64,000 nucleotides of DNA from Ancistrus triradiatus (Eukaryota; Chordata; Actinopteri; Siluriformes; Loricariidae): positions 62,001 through 126,000 of the forward strand of contig JAJAGP010000764.1 in NCBI GenBank assembly GCA_025084515.1, written 5' to 3'. Both the position numbers and the translations under genes were made by a program. The notes under the pieces were generated by a model, which worked only from the letters and a program-made list of their open reading frames with translations, was not told the origin of the DNA and searched no databases. Each line of letters starts with the position of its first letter. Position 1 is the first letter of the stretch. This document shows, in pieces, positions 34,176 through 45,255 of the stretch.

Positions 34176-35779
34176 CAGTGGGGCTAAAAAGTATTTAGTC
34201 AGCCACTGATTGTACTTAGAAAGATAAGAGAGGTCTGTAATTTTTTCATTATAGGTACACTTCAACTATGAGAGACAAAAAATGATGAAAAAAAATTCCA
34301 GAAATCACATTGTAGGGATTTTTTAATAAATTAATTGGAATTATGGGGAAAATAAGTAATTTGGTATAATAACAAAAGTTCAAGCTCAATACTTTTTGTA
34401 ACATAACCTTTGTTGGCAATGACAGAGTCAACGTTTCCTCCTGTAAGTCCTTCACCAGGTTTGCACACACTGTACGCTGTATTTTGGGACCCATTTCTCC
34501 TCTAGAGCAGTGATGTTTTGGGGGCTGTCACTGGCAACAAACACGACTTTCAACTCCCTTCCCAAAATTTTCTATAGGGGGATTGAGGTCTGGGAGACTG
34601 GCTAGGATACTCCAGGACCATGAAATACTTTTTACGGAGCCACTCCTTGGGTTTGGATTCACTGTCATGTTGGAAGACCCAGCCATGTTCCAATCTCTCA
34701 ATGCTCTCACTGATAGAAGGAGGTTTTGGGCTTAAAATCTCAAAGATACATGCCCCTGTTCATTCTTCCCTTAACACGGATCAGTCCGTCCCTGTCCCCC
34801 TTTGCAGAAAACAACAGCCCCAAAGTATGATGGTTTTCTACCCCCATGCTTCACAGTAGGTATGGTGTTTCTTGGGATGCAACTCAGCATTCTTTCTTTC
34901 TTCCAAACACAACGAGTTGAGTTTTTCAAAAAAAAGTTTGGGTTTCAAGTCTGACCACATGATATTCTCCCAATCCATGTCTCTGGATCATACATAATGC
35001 TCTCTGGCAAACTTCAGATGGGGGGGCCTGGACATGTACTGGGCTTAAGCCAGGGGGGACACGCCTGGCACTGCAGGATCTGAGTCCCTCTCGGTGTAGT
35101 GTGTTACTGATGGTAGCCTTTGTTACTTTGGTCCCAGCTCTCTGCAGGTCATTCATCAGGTCCCTCCGTGTAGTTCTGGGATTTTTGCTCACCGTTCTCA
35201 TGATCATTTTGACCCCACGGGATGGGATCTTGCGTGGAGCCCCCCAGATAGAGGGAGATTATCAATGGTCTTGTATGTCTTCCATTTTCTTACAATTGCT
35301 CCCATAATTGATTTATTCCCACCAACCTGCTTGCCTATTGTAGATTCACTCTTCCCAGCCTGGTGCAGGTCTACAATTTTCTTCCTGGTGTCCTTCGACA
35401 ACTCTTTGGGCTTGGCCATGGTTGAGTTTAGAGTCTGACTGTTTGAGGCTGTGGACAGGTGTCTTTTATACAGATAACGAAATCAAACAGGTGCCATTAA
35501 TACAGATAACGAGTGGAGGACAGAAGAGCTTATAAATAAGTTACAGGTCTGAGAGCCAGAAATCTTGCTTGTTTGTGGGTGACCACATACTTATTTTCCA
35601 CCATGATTTGCAATTAAATTTTTTAAAAATCCTACAATGTGAATTCCTGGATTTTTTTCCCTCATTTTGTCTCTCATAGTTGAAGTGTACCTATGATGAA
35701 AATTACAGACCTCTCTCATCTTTCTAAGTAGGAGAACTTGCACAATCAGTGGCTGACTAAATACTTTTTTGCCCCACTG
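34176..35779 (-). mobile_element. Full-length Tc1 family K element (1604 bp)
   Basis: Flanked by TA at 34174-34175 and 35780-35781. The inverted repeats are about 200 bp; the left begins cagtggggctaaaaagtatt and the right ends tacttttttgccccactg, with shared inner sequence (cactgattgt, ggtacacttcaactatgag). The transposase is on the minus strand between about 34380 and 35419. Relatives lie at 51666-52229 and 57344-58165. Confidence 0.94.
34380..35419 (-). pseudogene. Tc1 family K transposase, inactivated
   Basis: Begins at the ATG at 35419 with MAKPKELSKDTRKKIVDL, then HQAGKSESTIGKQVGG, the first helix-turn-helix. The second DNA-binding region follows as RTVSKNPRTTRRDLMNDLQR (about 35120-35200) in a shifted frame, then an LHREGLRSCSARRVP-like segment. 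The catalytic domain survives in pieces in several frames, and the C-terminus is CANLVKDLQEETLTLS near 34430-34480. Stops and frameshifts make it non-functional, although the N-terminal part is well kept. Confidence 0.85.
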
Positions 35780-35781
35780 TA

Positions 35782-36743
35782 CATGTGCTGCGCTCGTGAC
35801 AAGAACTCCATCACACGCACAAAAAAAAAACGTATCCTGCAGGACTCGCACATGCCGAGCTAACTTCTGCAATAATCCATGTTTCATTCGAAACGCCTAA
35901 TAGCACGTTTGCAGCTATCGACCGCACTCGAGACGCATGCATATACACAGTTTAAAAAGAACATTTGTTCCAGATTGCCTTGATTCATTGCAAATCTATC
36001 AAGAAAGCTGCTCTTGCCAATTTCGGAGTTTTTCTTAATGCTAACAAGCTGAACGGGAGAGCTGGCATTTAAAGCCAGTGGATACAGATATTTGTTCAGC
36101 TGATTTTAATATAGTTCCCTTTCACAGGAAAATTCAGCTCTGAAAGGTGGGAAGAGAAAATTATCCAACACACACAACTTTTTTTGAATTTTTTTTTTTT
36201 TTTTGCTCAGTCGGTTTTATTGTTCTATCCTGGAGGAACGCACAGTAAGGTAATATCCTGTGACACTTTTAGACGTTCAAATATTCAACCTTTTCATAAG
36301 AAATCAGTCATTCTCAGTTAGAGAGCTGTAATACTGAATGGGTATGAAATACAGGGAATTTGTTCACTACTTATCAACGGAAGTTCATTTTCTTTTATAG
36401 CCATACAGCTGTAGAATGTATTTTACAGTGCATAGTCAAGTTATTGTACTCTCAGCTATTGTTTCTCTTGCTTGGGCTTAATCATCCTGGCATGTACTGT
36501 CTACACAGTTTTGAGAGCATGTGGAAGTCATAAAGGTCATTCTGACAAGACAAAAATTATGGCTAAACTCAAAAGTGTAAGTTTCAAGTAGATGGTTAAA
36601 CACTTTTGGATAGACTGGCTTTAAAGTCACTTTGGTCTTATACTCCCGGAAACAAAAATTGGTCAACTTGTCTGTTTAAGGTGGTAGTACATTCAGTCTC
36701 CTGCAGATGGTGTAGCATGAGAATGATCAGGCTATAAATAACT
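35782..36743. other. Intronic sequence, unassigned
   Basis: Contains a T run at 36188-36204. No exon or shared repeat recognised. Confidence 0.35.
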
Positions 36744-36938
36744 GTGGGCTATGTGACGGGAATCATAGATCAAGAAGAGGTGGTACAGTGCAGGAATGTC
36801 TTGTTTGATGTGTGGAAAAAGGGGCACAAAGCAGATGTTTATAATTACCAAAAAGGAATGATTGAATTTGGATGTGCCAAAGGTCATAGTGTGAAAGAAG
36901 CAGCTGAATTTGCAGGCGTATCAAAGCGTACAAAATAG
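36744..36938 (+). pseudogene. Transposase helix-turn-helix fragment
   Basis: The frame contains YQKGMIEFGCAKGHSVKEAA followed by EFAGVSKRT and then a stop. The GHSVKEAAEFAGVSKRT stretch has the spacing of a Tc1/IS630-like helix-turn-helix. No catalytic domain or terminal repeats follow. It could also be an HTH from another DNA transposon class. Confidence 0.45.
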
Positions 36939-37263
36939 AATTTGGGGAGGTATTACACGCTATTAGATACATTACAGTCACAGGTGACTTTTTTCTTTTC
37001 TTTTTTTCTGTCCGGTGAGTATGTTATTATATTTAAAATATGTTACACACACATATTTACATAACACACAGCGGAGTCGGGGTGGGCTAGGGGTAGGATG
37101 GTCAGCTTAAAACTGACATCCCCCTTTAAGCTTCACAACTTTGAACAAATGATTTCAGATATTTAGATCATTACAAGATGACAAAGCCTACATGAAATCT
37201 GTGGATTCCATATAGTTCTGTTTAGCTTTGTGCTTGTGCTACCCAAATAAAATCGTGGGCCAT

Positions 37264-37361
37264 GCTCAAGTACCCAACAGTGGAAGCTTGGCAGAGAGCT
37301 TTGAACCCTGGACCTTTTGGTCCATAGTCCAGTATCTTAACTGCTAGGTCACAGTCCCTTT
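37264..37361 (-). repeat. tRNA-derived SINE head
   Basis: Minus-strand copy with a B-box in reverse (tttgaaccctgga) and the head ending tgctaggtcacagtcccttt. The tail is truncated. Confidence 0.7.
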
Positions 37362-37689
37362 ACTATATAACAACATTCATTTGCCATGCCCCACAGGGGG
37401 ACCTCCCTCCACTTTGGGGACTACTGGTCTATGACATTATATGATTTAACACTGTTTATTAGCAGCTGGCTATCTGGTCTACTACTTTTGAATGAAAGCC
37501 ATTTCCAATTGCATATTGATTTATATTAATAGAGCATGGCAATTTGATTGTGGGTAATGTGGGGTCAGAGATGTTCCTGGGCCATTTTCATTTCTCGGGC
37601 ATCATATAGAAGAAACAGAAAACACACTCAGGTCATTCTTTTCCAGAAACTGAATGGAAGTTGGAAAAATCATTTGTCGTTCCACTTTT

Positions 37690-38040
37690 AGTAAAAATTT
37701 AAAACGGGGCATGTTGAACTGCCTGGTGATGCCAGGAACCACTGAACAGCAAGGCATCTTTATCCAGACCTACTTGTCCTTTCCCTGAAAAAACAAGGTC
37801 CAATTTCAGCCTCTGCAGGCGAGGGATTAACACTCGGGTGCATGTGTACAGTGTAAGTTCGCCGGTTGGTTTAACTTGGCGAGTGAGCCATGGCTCCTCC
37901 GGCCATTGAGGTACAAAGACTAGAATTTTGCGGATGCCTTTTCTTGGAAGGGGCAAAACAATGGACAAAGAACGTGGCTGTGGTAGCGTGCTGCAAGGAA
38001 ATAAGTTACAGTCACATAAGGTCACGACATCTGCTGACAT
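37690..38040 (-). pseudogene. Possible DIRS/Ngaro-like retroelement fragment
   Basis: The minus strand carries a 113-codon frame with KILVFVPQWPEEPWLTRQV followed by RLQRLKLDLVFSGKGQVG. The 'PQWPxxPW' segment resembles the region after RNase H in tyrosine-recombinase retroelements. No reverse transcriptase or recombinase is seen nearby and the match is short. It could be chance or another retroelement. Confidence 0.3.
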
Positions 38041-38529
38041 TTACAGCTGAGCAATGGCCAAGACGGAGGTTTTGGGCTCATGCCAGAACCTCATATCAGG
38101 ACTGTGTAAAAACCGCCATGCCCTCGTCTTGGCTCTTTGAGACTTGCACGAGTGCACTTGACACCTGCGTGACCCTAGCAGCCCTAGATTTGAGAAGATA
38201 CTGCGAATTGTAAATGTGACGAGTGGGCCCAGAGTCGATATTCCTGTCTGGATACTGTGTGTTAGTCTAAACATGGCAATTATTCTATAGGCAGTGTGTA
38301 TTTGTCTGAGAGAGTCAAACTGTAGAGAAAACGCATAGGATTCCATTCTAAGCCTTTGGATCCGCTTTGTGTTAATCATTTTAGTCTGCCACCGAACACC
38401 AGAGAAAGAGAGAGGAAGCTGGCACAGACAGGTCAAGTCATTCATGGAGCTCTGTTTAATCACACAAATGCTGTTGTCCTCGTTTCGATGCAGTCACAAC
38501 TAAACGCAGGACCTCTATTCACCTGAGCA

Positions 38530-38880
38530 GCCATCATTCATTCAGGCATCTCTTTCATTCACGTTTTCTCCATTGGCTGAAGGATTGAGTTTCACACAAG
38601 TCCTCTCAGAGCAAAATCCCTCCGTTTTGTTCGTCTCACACGTTGCTGGCAAGACACGACTGCGGAAAGCTGTCAAATGGAGCATGTTATACGCTAGCCT
38701 TTAGCAGGGTAACAAAAGGGCAACATGTGATTAGCATTCACTGCACAATCTCCCTCTTGCCTTAGTATTTTATTACCACAGGTGCAGGGGCATTCATTGA
38801 TCAGATGCACGCTATGGGCAAAGCTTATCCTAATTGAAAACAGCTCTATTTATACACCTGCAGGCACTAAAGGTCTCTGA
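38530..38880. promoter_or_regulatory. Candidate conserved non-coding block
   Basis: Non-repetitive, with ctccattggctgaag (CCAAT-like in reverse), gatcagatgcacgc, cctaattgaaaac and ctatttatacacctgc. Its texture differs from neighbouring transposon-rich DNA. Not verifiable here. Confidence 0.2.
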
Positions 38881-39767
38881 GAATGCAAGGGCTTGCAGAA
38901 AAGAAAGCGAGGGAGAAAAGGGAGGAAGAACGACTCGGGTTCTCGTGAAGAGCGAATCCGACGCACAAGAGGAGAGCAACAGGGCTTGTGTAAACAGCAG
39001 TTCTTGGAAAGGCCTGATGTGATGAAAACACAGTGGCCCACACATCAAACTAGTTATGCTCTCATTAATTATGCTACATCCGGCAAAACCTGAGTACAGT
39101 ATTAGAGAATTTAACAGCTGTATGTTACACAACACGCTGTATGGTCGACATTACGTGAACAATTTGATTGTAGTAAAACAGACTTTTGTATCAAGCGCCA
39201 TTGGCAATTCTAATCTTTTCCCTCTGAAATGAATACTGGAAAGTATTGGAGTAACTATACACTGCTCACGATTCGATACGATTCACAACACCGAGTTCGC
39301 AAATTGATTTTCTTCTCTTCTTCTTTCATTTGTAGAGTGTAAACCATGCAAAACGGCGCACATTTTTCTTGTTTCAGCCGAAACTCGATTCATGATTCAG
39401 TGCACAGTGATTTAGTGATTCAGATCCACAATAGCCCTTCCTCAGTGAAGATCTACACAGTTGATCATGTTTTTCTTTATTTGTACATCTCCAGTACTTT
39501 TTAGTGCAAATAACTATCCATGGGTCCTAAAAAGGTTCCTTAAGAGCCAAGTAAAAGTAGCCCGAAAGGGAACACAGGTTGCAGTTAGCGGAGTTCACCA
39601 ATAGAGTAAGTGTTTCTTTACTTTTCACTTTCACTCTATTACTCGCTAAACTCACTAAATGAGGTTTTTCAACACTTTATGATAAAAATAAGCTTTGTGT
39701 TAATGATTTTAGCCAACCGTAGGTTAATCTAGAAGTCTTTTAAACACTAACTTTGCCCATAGCATGC
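38881..39767. other. Intronic sequence, unassigned
   Basis: No exon recognised. Overlapping 60-100 codon frames on both strands at 38830-39135 are Arg/Glu-rich without a domain. Confidence 0.3.
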
Positions 39768-40239
39768 ATCTGGCATCAGTGATTGTTAATAGACACTGTG
39801 CTCTTAATCAATAATTTCATTTCTGTTTTCTCTCCGAGCTGTGTTCCGGTGCCGGTTCCAGCCCCACACATGATGTTCATCCGCTGCAGCTCCACTCAAG
39901 CCGCTTCCGTCATCAGCTCCAGCCCCACCATACCCGGGCCACTTAATGCCGATGTGCATACTTCACATTTTATTCGAACTTTGACTCCATGACTTTAGTT
40001 TCGCTCTTACATTTATCATCTATGCCGCCCAAGGAGGTTGGGTCCCTTTTTGAGTCTTGGTCCTCCCAAGGTTTCTTCCTATAACACTCAGGGAGTTTTT
40101 CCTTGCCTCTGTCGCTCTAGGCTTGCTCAATTTGGGAATGGACGTAGTTATTAGGAGATAATCTAAACGTGTAAAGTTCCTTTGAGACAATGCTCCATTG
40201 TAAAAAGTGCTATATAAATAGATCTGACTTGACTTGACT
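39768..40239 (+). repeat. LINE 3' UTR and tail
   Basis: Begins with the 3' UTR (tggcatcagtgattgttaat, ctccgagctgtgttcc, accatacccgggccac), runs through the tail and ends with tctgacttgacttgac. It is 5'-truncated. Good agreement with 52990-53598 and the inverse of 27325-27800. Confidence 0.85.
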
Positions 40240-40504
40240 AACTTAATTATCATTACTTATCTTAGGCTCCAGTGTGGATTTTCTGGGGGTCCGGAAAGGA
40301 TTCATTCAATTCACATCATTTCTTATGGGAAAAATTTGCACGATACTCAGTGGTACATTGGTTTTCATTGTTAACTCAAGCTGGATAACATGGAGCATCA
40401 GACTTTCCTCTAACTTATGAAGTCCATCTATAGAGCTCACTGTCATTACAGCAAAATGCCAGCAAAAATAAAACGTACTAATAAATTCTGAAATTTGTCC
40501 AAAA

Positions 40505-41022
40505 TTTTTTTCAAAGATTAAGCAAGTTTATGGATAAAGGTTTTTTTTTCATTCAAATTATGCTGATTATATTATTTGTAATATAAAATGTATTAAATTT
40601 TAGGGCAAAATGGAAGCATCTTCAATAGTGGTCTCAGACTTTTGGCCAACACAGCATACAGGTGCTTCCTGATTTATGATGGGAATAAGTTTTGATGCAC
40701 CCATCACAAGTTGAATTTATCGTAAACCAAGCAGTGTAACATATACTGTGTATATATCATAGCGCAGCCTACCTTAATCATGCTTAAAACACTTGCATTA
40801 ACCTACAGTTGGGCAAAATCATTAACATAAAGCCTAATTTATACTGAAGTGTTGAATGTCTCATGTAGTTTATTGAATAGTATATTGAAAGTGAAAAACA
40901 GAAAGAAAATGGTGATGCTGCTCAGCTCAGTCAGCTGGCGAAATTCAGAATACAGCTTCTGCTGAATCGGATGTCCATTGTAAAGTTAAAACATCGTAAA
41001 ACGGAGAGCGCCTGTATCATCA
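40505..41022 (+). repeat. Family A end fragment next to family C 3' part
   Basis: 40600-40660 has the family A right-end type (atagtggtctcagacttttg). 40663-41022 is the 3' half of family C (ggtgcttcctgatttatgat, cataaagcctaatttatac, ggtgatgctgctcagc). Confidence 0.5.
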
Positions 41023-41322
41023 AACACAACGCATATTACTGGACTGTCGAAACAATATGAATTAAAATCCAAAACACCTATGCTTTTGATGATGGTCTTC
41101 TTAGGATAAAGACAAAACCACTGTAGCAACATGTAGCTACAGTTATGGGATTTAAGACATCTCTAACTGACTACACATAACGAGGCTCATAAGGGTTTCA
41201 ACACAAGCAGCACCCTGCCCCGTAAGATCAAGGTCCCCATGTAGACCTCAGTTAAGCCCAGATTATGTCTGAGAGCTTTGATTGTTTTTTTTTTTTGCTT
41301 TTGACAGCAATTTTTTTTTTTT
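41023..41322. other. Intronic sequence with T runs
   Basis: T runs at 41285-41296 and 41311-41324. No other recognised content. Confidence 0.4.
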
Positions 41323-41670
41323 TTAAAGAATCAGCTTCTTGATTTGCTGTAACTGTTTTACTTCAGCTGAAACCAAAAACATCTGACCATGTTTTAGTAG
41401 GTCTGGATGCCAAAGAGACACGTCTACAGGTGGTTTAGGCAGGGGTGCTGGCCACAAGCAGCCAGAGAAAACACAAATATAGTTCTCCAAAAATGTTTCC
41501 TGAAGGCCAACCACACCAACTATGCAATCATCGTCGAGAGCGCAGTCCAAGTTTACGGCATCCCAAAGCTCCCACAAATACACAGACGGCACAGCATTCA
41601 CTCTAATCCCAACACAGGCGACAGAACCCTGCAATAGGATTAATCGGGTGATGAATTTGCCCTGACACAC
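41323..41670 (-). other. Unidentified 115-codon open frame
   Basis: The minus-strand frame includes NLDCALDDDCIVGVVGLQET and FLENYICVFSGCLWPAPLP. I do not recognise it. It ends 300 bp from cfap299 exon 2. There is no clear acceptor or donor, and an overlapping plus-strand frame exists. It might be a relic of a mobile element or a chance frame. Confidence 0.2.
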
Positions 41671-41966
41671 TCTGAGTTTGTTATTTCATTAAAGTAGATA
41701 ATATAATGGTGAACCAAAAAGCGACCAAAGAGGGCATGGTGTACTTTTCTATTGTGCTCAGAGCATCAGGTTCCAATAATTGAATCTAAAGCTGGCCCAA
41801 CATAACCTGTCCTAACAATATTGTAACATAACCTTTTGTCCTTGAATGTAGTATAAACATGTTACTAGTAGGCTTACTGGAAGGACGCACTGCCAAATGT
41901 GCACTCTAAAGGTCGCACAATGGTGAGAAGACCATCCTTCTCTGCAGTCAACACACATTAACTTAC

Positions 41967-42097
41967 TTCTGCTGGTTCTTTTTGGAGAGCCCAGAGGCCT
42001 CGGCAGCTGCTTTCCTGCTCTCAAATTCCTCCCTCTTCAAGACCTCGCCGCTGCCCCTGTAGCCCAGCTCCACCAGCTGGCGGGCCAACACCTCATC
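41967..42097 (-). CDS. cfap299: cfap299 exon 2
   Basis: A 131-bp exon. The acceptor ttgctcttccag lies before 42097 and the donor gtaagt after 41967. It enters in phase 0 with DEVLARQLVELGYRG, then SGEVLKREEFESRKAAAEAS and GLSKKNQQ, and leaves two bases of a lysine codon to be completed by exon 3. The human protein reads DETLARQLVELGYRGTGE in the same place, a close match. There are no stops or frame changes. The exon is GC-richer than its intron, as expected for coding sequence in an AT-rich genome. With exon 1 it gives the N-terminal half of a protein of about 230 residues. Confidence 0.93.
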
Positions 42098-42359
42098 CTG
42101 GAAGAGCAATGAAACAGATCTGGTGAGCTCTGCTGAGGCTAGGAGGGGGGTACTTACAAGTCGACGAACAGCAGTAAGACAGCTTTTTCAGTTCAAATTA
42201 ACTCCCGGGCCGTCATCCTTTATCCTGGTCGTAAACGAGAAAAACGTGCGTAACGTGTGAAACATGTGGCGCCGGCCCGCGAAGCGAAAAACCCTACATA
42301 AACTTCATAGCGCGCAGGTTGGTGCCATTATATTGTCCTTTAAGATGCACCATGGATTT

Positions 42360-43110
42360 ATGGATCGAGGATTTGTGCCACATGTCAGCGTAGCCCCCTC
42401 AACATGGATCATGCCATTTCCAGATGACTGAGGGGAGATTCCTCGGGCCTTCAAACAAAGCGGCTGCTTTTATGTGGCCGTGGGGCAATGAGTTTGCAAA
42501 GATCTGCTGGTTAGGAAATGGCAGCAGTGTGGAAAAAATGGAAACAGTTCATTTGATTGAAATGTAAGCAAAACGGGTTTGGAGTATTTTTATGGAAGCG
42601 CGGGACCTCAGTCTAATTCACTCAGAGGAGCTTTAAAAATGATTAATGTCAACACAACAGCATCATTTTTGTTTATTTTTTCTTGTTTTTTATACCTTTT
42701 CTCTAGCCAGTAGGGATTCTGAGCGCTCTGGTTTGGAGACGTCTGTTTAAAGTGTGTTGACAAGCTGTGTGCTGCCTAGTTGTGCCCAGAGTCTACATAA
42801 ATACTTCCCTAGGTTATCCTGTTATCACATTTCATCTCATTTTAGATTCATTTCAACCCACGTATTAGCATATTACTGTGTTATTCTACACGTGATCCCT
42901 TTCTGCTGCCCCAACACAAAAGCCCAGTAGGATAAGCACTCAAAAGTCTATGGCACTAATTAACTCAATACAAGCTAATTTCACCCCATTTAAGAATCTC
43001 TACGTTGGCGCACACAGTATGGAAAGCCATATAGCGTGCATTCCTGCAGCTCAGAGTGAGCCGTCTCCAATGAAAACCGATCCATAACATGTGTCAGGCA
43101 CAGTACCTTT
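42360..43110. promoter_or_regulatory. Candidate conserved non-coding region in intron 1
   Basis: Repeat-free by comparison within the window, with homeobox-like cores (cactaattaactc, gattgaaatg) and balanced composition across about 750 bp. First introns often carry enhancers. Unverified. Confidence 0.2.
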
Positions 43111-43754
43111 GGGGTCATCATAGTTAACAAAACACATAATGAGTCCAGTATTACGGACAGTTCCTCTACCTAATGTTTGAATTATTTATAAACCTCATAT
43201 CCTGAGCACCACATTAACAAATCTCAAGTAAGCAAGCAGTCAGATGGAAAAAATGTTTTTTTGGGTTTTTTTTTTTGGGATTCTTGGGACCTTAGGGGTC
43301 CACAGGAGAACATTCTCAGGAAACATACCAGTCAGACGTAGCTCATAGCTTTTGACCATCTGACATCAACTCTAATTATATAATATTTATTTGGTTTGGT
43401 TGGGGTCAGTAATTAAATCTGGAAAAAGACGTTTCATGTTCTAATCAGCCGCTATTGCGTATCGAGGTCACCACCAGTCTAGGAGACGATACTTGGACAA
43501 AGGGATGGGCGACATGGCGAAAAATATCAAAACACTTTTTTTAGGCTACATCGCAATCGATGATATTATCAGCATTATTTTGTCATGATGGATTTTGTGA
43601 CTAATGTCTAATCCTAAGATATAGCTCCACACAAGAACAGAGACTGTTCAGGCTATTTGTACTTGAACTTCTCAACAACATGTGTCCATACATAGTACAA
43701 CAATAATAATATAATAAATGGGTCCTGAAATCGTTAAGCGATATGGACATTAAC

Positions 43755-44010
43755 CAGATATTACCATAGTCACATAGCATTTTAGATACTCTTGCATATA
43801 ATGTTTTATTTTAAACAATAACACTAATTAAAACACAACATGAAAACATTTAGTACTGTATTGTACAATAGTTATTCTTATCTTTGTATCTTTCATAAAA
43901 CTTGAAACATTTATTGAAAATGAAAGTAGAACAGTACCCTTTTTTGTTTTGTTTTTTATGCCTTTCATGACTGCCATTCTCTTTTCTGTCAGCAGGTGTC
44001 GCAAGGGTTT
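43755..44010 (-). repeat. Second copy of the 5105-type Tc1 3' end
   Basis: Aligns by eye with 5105-5310: taccatagtcacatagc, then aacactaattaaaacacaac, then ctgtcagcaggtgtcgc. Only the 3' terminal region is present. Confidence 0.6.
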
Positions 44011-44054
44011 GCTCGTGCTAGTTTTCTGTCATTCAGACGTGAATTATATCATGG

Positions 44055-44170
44055 CGGTACAGCTGCCCATTGGTTAGCTCTGTTGCCTCACAGCTCCAGA
44101 GACTTCCAGAGAGTTTGAGCCTAGGGGTGGCCACTGGCTGTGTGGAGTTGACGTGTGTGTGTTCATGCTT
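44055..44170 (+). repeat. Family E fragment
   Basis: Short copy with tggcggtacagctgcccat, ttgcctcacagctccagag and tgtggagttgacgtgtgtg. Its start resembles 59430. Confidence 0.45.
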
Positions 44171-44348
44171 ATATATCATTGTGGGGAGCAAATGTCCCCA
44201 AATGAATAGAAAGATTTGGCATTTTTACCTTGTGGGGACATTTTGCTGAAAAAATGTATTTTTTTCAGAAACTGCAACTTTCTTTGGGGAAAAATCAAGA
44301 GTCCAAAGATCTCCATTTGGGTAGGGAGGTTAAGGTTAGGGTTAGTCA

Positions 44349-44505
44349 CAGCGACATACAATTGATTCAGTCTTACAGGCCAAGCAGTTGTGGGTTAAGA
44401 GCCTTGCTCAAGGACCCAACCATCGCAGCTTGGCAGAGGTGAGATTTAAACCCTGGACTTTTTGGTAAACGGTGCCGCACCTTATCTGCTAGGCCAAAAC
44501 AGTAA
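44349..44505 (-). repeat. tRNA-derived SINE
   Basis: Minus-strand copy: tail part acaattgattcagtcttaca, body gttaagagccttgctcaagg, reverse B-box ttaaaccctgg and a head near ctgctaggcc. Diverged. Confidence 0.75.
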
Positions 44506-44726
44506 TAGTTATGTCAATGGAAAGTCCCCACTAGGGCAGTGAGACAAATGTGTGTTCCATGTGATATGGACTGGTGCCCTGTCCAGGAGTTGTTGTTAAT
44601 CTCATTTGAGTCCCAGCAACCCTAAAATAGTAAAGCCATTCTTTAACGTTTGCTTAAACTTAAAAAAAAAAACCTCATAAACTTAAAAGTCGCTCTGAAT
44701 TAATGAGACGGTTTCAGCGGTTTTGT

Positions 44727-44740
44727 GGCGCCATCTAGTG
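44727..44740 (-). promoter_or_regulatory. CTCF-like motif in cfap299 intron 1
   Basis: Plus strand ggcgccatctagtg, giving cactagatggcgcc on the minus strand, which fits the known CTCF core CCASYAGRKGGCRS with one weaker position. About 380 bp downstream of exon 1. Confidence 0.4.
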
Positions 44741-44811
44741 TCGGAAAAGTGTAATAACAGCCCGACTTCGCTGTCTCGTGCCAATTCACGCTCTTTAGCG
44801 TTATATTCTAC

Positions 44812-44960
44812 AGTCAAGTCAAGTCAAGTCAAGTCAAGTCAGATTTTATTTATATAGCGCTTTTTACAGTGGAGCATTGTCTCAAAGCAACTTTACAAGT
44901 TTAGATTATCTCCTAATAACTACGTCCAATCCCAAGTTGAGCAAGCCTCAAGCCTAATAC
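44812..44960 (-). repeat. LINE 3' tail with (GTCAA) array
   Basis: Starts with about five GTCAA units (44812-44840), then tatatagcgctttttacagtg and the reversed tail to aagttgagcaagcctc. The pentanucleotide array is the LINE 3' terminus, equal to the TGACT tail in plus-strand copies. Confidence 0.85.
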
Positions 44961-45119
44961 AGTATTAACCCAATGTTATTTTGTATAGCTGGTACATATG
45001 TAGCGCGTGCCATTATGCTAGCTTAGCGTTAGTAACTTAGTTTATCTCCAAGATGTAAAAATAAATAATATAAAAAAAAATCAAGGAGAATTATTTTAAG
45101 CCATAGGGTTTAAAATTAC

Positions 45120-45227
45120 CTCGAGGTAATAGAGGTCTAACGGCGTTATCTGAGAGTCTAAGAAGTCTTCGTAGGTTTTAAATTCAGTCAGAGGAACGTC
45201 TAAAGCCGCCATTGCACCGTCTTCCAT
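45120..45227 (-). CDS. cfap299: cfap299 exon 1 (start codon)
   Basis: 108 coding bases from ATG at 45227 to a donor gtaatt after 45120. It reads MEDGAMAALDVPLTEFK then TYEDFLDSQITPLDLYYLE, ending in phase 0. The human protein has an AYEDFLDSQITTVDLYYLE segment and a similar N-terminal length (37 versus 36 residues), which is why I choose this ATG. An in-frame ATG 29 codons upstream (45314) would give a longer N-terminus, but that extension has no counterpart in the family and overlaps the X-box. The product acts at motile cilia/flagella; its biochemical role is little known. Confidence 0.92.
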
Positions 45228-45241
45228 TCTGTTGACCACGC

Positions 45242-45255
45242 GTCTCCATAACAAC
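45242..45255 (-). promoter_or_regulatory. RFX X-box next to the cfap299 start
   Basis: Reads GTTGTT-AT-GGAGAC on the minus strand, an exact fit to the X-box consensus RYYNYY-N(1-3)-RRNRAC. It ends 15 bases upstream of the ATG. RFX factors drive ciliary genes through such sites, so it fits the gene's role. The closeness to the ATG implies either a very short 5' UTR or an X-box within it. Confidence 0.6.

Larger units (their letters stand above)
42098..44050. other. cfap299 intron 1, largely unassigned
   Basis: Part of the 3.0-kb intron between exons 2 and 1. 42180-43110 is repeat-poor. 43260-43283 holds T runs. 43495-43755 resembles a degenerate hAT-like relic (gatgggcgacatggcg at its left). 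Confidence 0.4.
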
